18,456 nucleotides of DNA from DASSKA01 sp963839365 (GTDB taxonomy: Bacteria; Actinomycetota; Actinomycetes; Propionibacteriales; Nocardioidaceae): positions 1 to 18,456 of the forward strand of contig CAWIUT010000006.1 of NCBI GenBank assembly GCA_963839365.1, in the 5' to 3' direction. The position numbers and the translations under genes were made by a program. Of the stretch, positions 15,916 to 18,456 are shown piece by piece; position 1 is the stretch's first letter, and every line of letters begins with the position of its first letter. The notes under the pieces are model-generated. The model was not told the origin of the DNA. It was given only the letters and a program-made list of their open reading frames with translations, and made no database searches.

Positions 15916-18265
15916 TCAGTCGAGCAGGAACCAGCCACGCACCTGCGCCTCGTGGTCGACGTACCGTTCACCGGACACGTCGACGACCACCTTCTCGATG
16001 CTTCCGCCCGCAAAGCGGTACGGCGCCGTGTACGCCGGCGTCACCGGTGAGGCGTCGTCCCGGCCGACGCACAGCCCGTCACCGACCGCGCAGAACAACC
16101 CGGGCTGGGTGACGATCACGTCGCTGCCCACGGTCGCCTCGACGTACAGGGTGAGGGTTCCCTCGCCCCGGCCATCATCGGGTCGTCGCTGCGGCCCTCC
16201 GCGACGAGCTCGGCGGTGAGGATGTGCGGTCCCGGGGCCAGGTCCCGGTCGGCGGTGATCGCCTGCACCGTGGTGCCCACCCAGTTGAAGGCGTAGGTGA
16301 GTCGCCTGCCCTGGACGTAGAGGCTGTGCCCGCCGGCGATACCGCCGTGGGCGAAGACGACGCCCTCCGCGTCCGGTGAGTCGGTCCGCACGCCGGCCGC
16401 GATCGTGTACGAGCGACCACTGATGAGGACCGCGGACTGCTCGGGCACCGGTGCACTGTCGGGGTAGTAGACGTACCGGTCGCGCACAGGTGAGCCGCTG
16501 GGCCGCTCGGCCAGCGTCTGTTCGAGTGCGGTCCGGTCGTCGAGCGGAAGGCCGTCGTACTCCTCGGCGAGCTCGAACCATCGTGCCTTCATGCGCTCGA
16601 GCCGTTCCGGCTCCTCTTCGGCGAGATCGGTGGACTGGGACCGGTCGACCTCGACGTTGTAGAGCTCCCAGACGTCCTGCTCGAAGTTGCCCCACCCGCT
16701 GAGCGGGGGATGCAGGGTGCAGGCCAGCCAGCCGTCCTCGTAGAGCGCGCGTTGTCCGAGCATCGCGTAGAACTGGGTCTTCTTCCCGGGCGCAGCGGGG
16801 TCGGTCAGTGAGGCGGCGAAGCTCTCACCCTCGAGGCGACGTTGGGGGTAGCCGTTCAGCGTCTCCGGGGGAGTGATCCCGATCAGGTCGTAGATCGTCG
16901 GGACGACGTCCACCGCGTGCACGTACTGCGCCCGCGTTGTCGTGTCAGCGGGGACCTTGGCCGGCCAGGAGACGAGGCACATGTCCGCGACACCGCCCTC
17001 GTAGCCCGCCCACCGCTTCCAGTACGGGAACGGGGTGTCGAAGGCCCAGGCCCAGCCGGTGTTGTAGTGGTTGTAGGACTTGGTGCCGCCGAGCTCGTCG
17101 ATGTGCTCCAACGTCAGCTCCGGCGGCGTCGGCACCCCGTTGAAGAAGCGCCACTCGTTGAACGTCCCGTTCGGACCGCCCTCGCCGCTCGCCCCGTTGT
17201 CGGAGACGACCACGACGATCGTGTTCTCGAGCTCGCCCGACCCTTCCAGGAAGTCGATCACGCGGCCCACCTGGTCGTCGGTGTACTCCACGTAGCCCGC
17301 GAACACCTCCGCCATCCGCACGAAGAGGCGCCTCTCGTCGGGGTTCAGCGATTCCCACGGGCGGACGGTGTCCAGCATCGGCCACGGCTGACCGTCGGGG
17401 CCGGTGGCGGTCGGCTCACCATGAGGGTTGATGCCGGAGAGCTCGGTCTCCGGAGGCAGGAGCCCCAGCTCCTTCTGCCGGGCCAGGATCCGGTCGCGGA
17501 TCGCCTCGTAGCCGTCGTCGAAGACCCCGTGGTACTTGTCGGCCCACTCCTGGGAGACGTGGTGCGGGGCGTGTGCGGCGTCCAGGGAGAAGTAGAGGAA
17601 GAACGGTTTGTCCGGCTCGATGACCTTGGCGTCGCGGATGAACTCGATCGCCCTGTCGGAAAGGTCCTTGGCGATGTGATAGCCCTCCTCGGGGGTCGCG
17701 GGCGGCTCCGTCGGATGGTTGTCGTGGATCAGGTCGGGGTACCAGCCGCTGGACTCGCCGCCGAGGAAGCCGTAGAACCGCTCGAAGCCCCGGCCCAGCG
17801 GCCAGCGCTTCTTCCACGAGGCCATCCCGGTCTCTTCCCCGGGGTGAGGTGCCACTTGCCCACGCAGTAGGTGTTGTAGCCGTTCTCCGCCAGGACCTCG
17901 GAGACGAAGCCGTTCTCGAAGGGAATCCGCGTCGAGATGCCGGGGAACCCGGAGCTGAACTCAGCGATGGTCGCCATGCCGTTGGACGTCGCGTTGCGTC
18001 CGGTGAGCAGGGAGGCACGGGTGGGAGAGCAGAGCGCGGTCGTGTGGAAGTTCGAGTACCGCACGCCCTGCTGTGCGATGCGGCTCATCGTGGGTGTGCG
18101 CACCGGGCCGCCGAAGCACTCCATGGTCCCGTAGCCCACGTCGTCCCAGACCACGAACAGCAGATTGGGGGCTCCCGCCGGCGCCTTCGGCGCCAGGAAC
18201 GGTGCCCAGTCCGGCACCGAGTCCCGGATGTCCAGCTCGATCTTGCCTGCGAATTCATCGGTCAT
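15916..18265 (-). pseudogene. Arylsulfatase of the AtsA/AtsD type with two frameshifts
   Basis: Joined across two breaks, the frame encodes about 783 residues, close to the roughly 787 of mycobacterial AtsA/AtsD. Sulfatases remove sulfate from esters using a formylglycine made from Cys. Seen here: metal-site D41/D42 in VVWDDVGYG, active-site C79-S-P-T-R83, GKWHL (136-140), AHAPHH near 232, and D356-N357 in VVSDNGASGEGG; a beta-rich C-terminal domain follows. The first break is at about 17837-17844, after YCVGKWHLTPG: one more base in the C4G4 run restores GEETGMASWKKRW. The second is at about 16166-16169: one more base turns AGAREPSP into the expected GEGTLTLYV. The start is ATG 18265 with only a weak AGGA upstream. 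Cytoplasmic form: no signal peptide. No formylglycine-generating enzyme gene is in the window. Either a recent pseudogene or two sequencing errors. The three separate open pieces would be 17729-18265, 16116-17855 and 15916-16695. Confidence 0.8.
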
Positions 18266-18362
18266 GTGGTCCGCGTCCTGGTCGGTGTGCTCTCAGGCAC
18301 CGCTCCTCCAGACGGTCCCGGGTGTGTTCCCCGCACGATGAGCCCCTCGAAGCGCGACGGCA
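18266..18362 (-). promoter_or_regulatory. Upstream region of the sulfatase
   Basis: The 97 bases between the end of the edge gene and the sulfatase ATG hold no convincing ribosome site beyond an AGGA about 10 bases before the start. No clear promoter boxes or inverted repeat were seen. Confidence 0.3.
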
Positions 18363-18455
18363 TCACCCCATCCAGACGAGGTGATCGCTCCTGGTCCACA
18401 CGAAGGGACGGCAGCGGCCGTGCCAGCCGCCGATGAAGGTCGGATCGATGATGTG
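18363..18455 (-). CDS. C-terminal end of an unidentified gene entering from the right edge
   Basis: A minus-strand frame open to the window edge encodes 30 residues, HIIDPTFIGGWHG then RCRPFVWTRSDHLVWMG, and stops at TGA 18365-18363. The dense aromatic and hydrophobic pattern is unlike the Arg/Ala/Pro-rich shadow frames and looks like a real protein end. I do not recognise the family. It lies on the same strand as the sulfatase and 97 bases upstream of its start, so the two could share a transcript. Moderate to low confidence, because only 30 codons are visible. Confidence 0.4.
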   Translation of the reverse strand, partial: HIIDPTFIGGWHGRCRPFVWTRSDHLVWMG

Positions 18456-18456
18456 T

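Noticed and set aside
16842..17870. 342-codon plus-strand frame over the sulfatase
   Set aside because: Antisense shadow: Val/Arg/Gly-rich without motifs, whereas the minus strand encodes clear sulfatase motifs.
1..18456. CRISPR arrays, tRNA or rRNA genes, replication origin
   Set aside because: No regularly spaced repeats, cloverleaf-like sequences, rRNA segments or DnaA-box clusters were noticed on either strand.

Overview
The window is very GC-rich, with G or C at almost every third codon position, and fits a high-GC actinomycete (Actinomycetota). Three things point there: the codon use, an arylsulfatase of the large mycobacterial AtsA/AtsD type, and insertion-sequence ends of kinds common in actinomycetes. 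I cannot name the genus from sequence alone.

Layout. Bases 1-455 are an accessory scar: a cut-off reading frame at the left edge, a pair of 24-bp-period repeats like the ends of IS21-family elements, and the decayed 3' end of an IS3-family element (terminal repeat plus a broken transposase tail). Next, on the minus strand, is an intact multi-domain sensor/response-regulator protein (459-2258). It has two PAS domains, a histidine-kinase-like dimerisation helix whose phospho-accepting His is Asn, no ATPase domain, and a complete C-terminal receiver domain. A divergent spacer (2259-2735) holds a palindrome and the truncated start of a DUF6325-like gene.

The centre (2736-15901) is one plus-strand unit of two giant genes joined by a TGATG stop/start overlap. 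The first (2294 aa) is a string of beta-sandwich and fibronectin-III-like modules with a C-terminal phospholipase D (PLD)-superfamily domain, in which the second HKD motif is intact and the first has lost its Asp. The second (2093 aa) is a beta-rich protein of no family I can name, with a jelly-roll (laminin-G/concanavalin-like) module near its C-terminus. Neither shows a signal peptide or membrane anchor. They form 13.2 kb of uninterrupted coding sequence and are the best candidate here for an undescribed system: a large PLD-type enzyme or effector with a dedicated giant partner.

The right side, on the minus strand and convergent with the giant pair across only 14 bp, is an arylsulfatase (15916-18265) that keeps its CSPTR formylglycine site. 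Its frame is broken twice, each time as if one C were missing from a C run on the plus strand. The last 30 codons of another minus-strand gene lie at the right edge. No tRNA, rRNA, CRISPR array or replication origin was seen.

How the parts relate: the giant pair is almost certainly co-translated. The sensor gene diverges from it and could regulate it, but nothing in the sequence proves this. The sulfatase looks like an unrelated neighbour.
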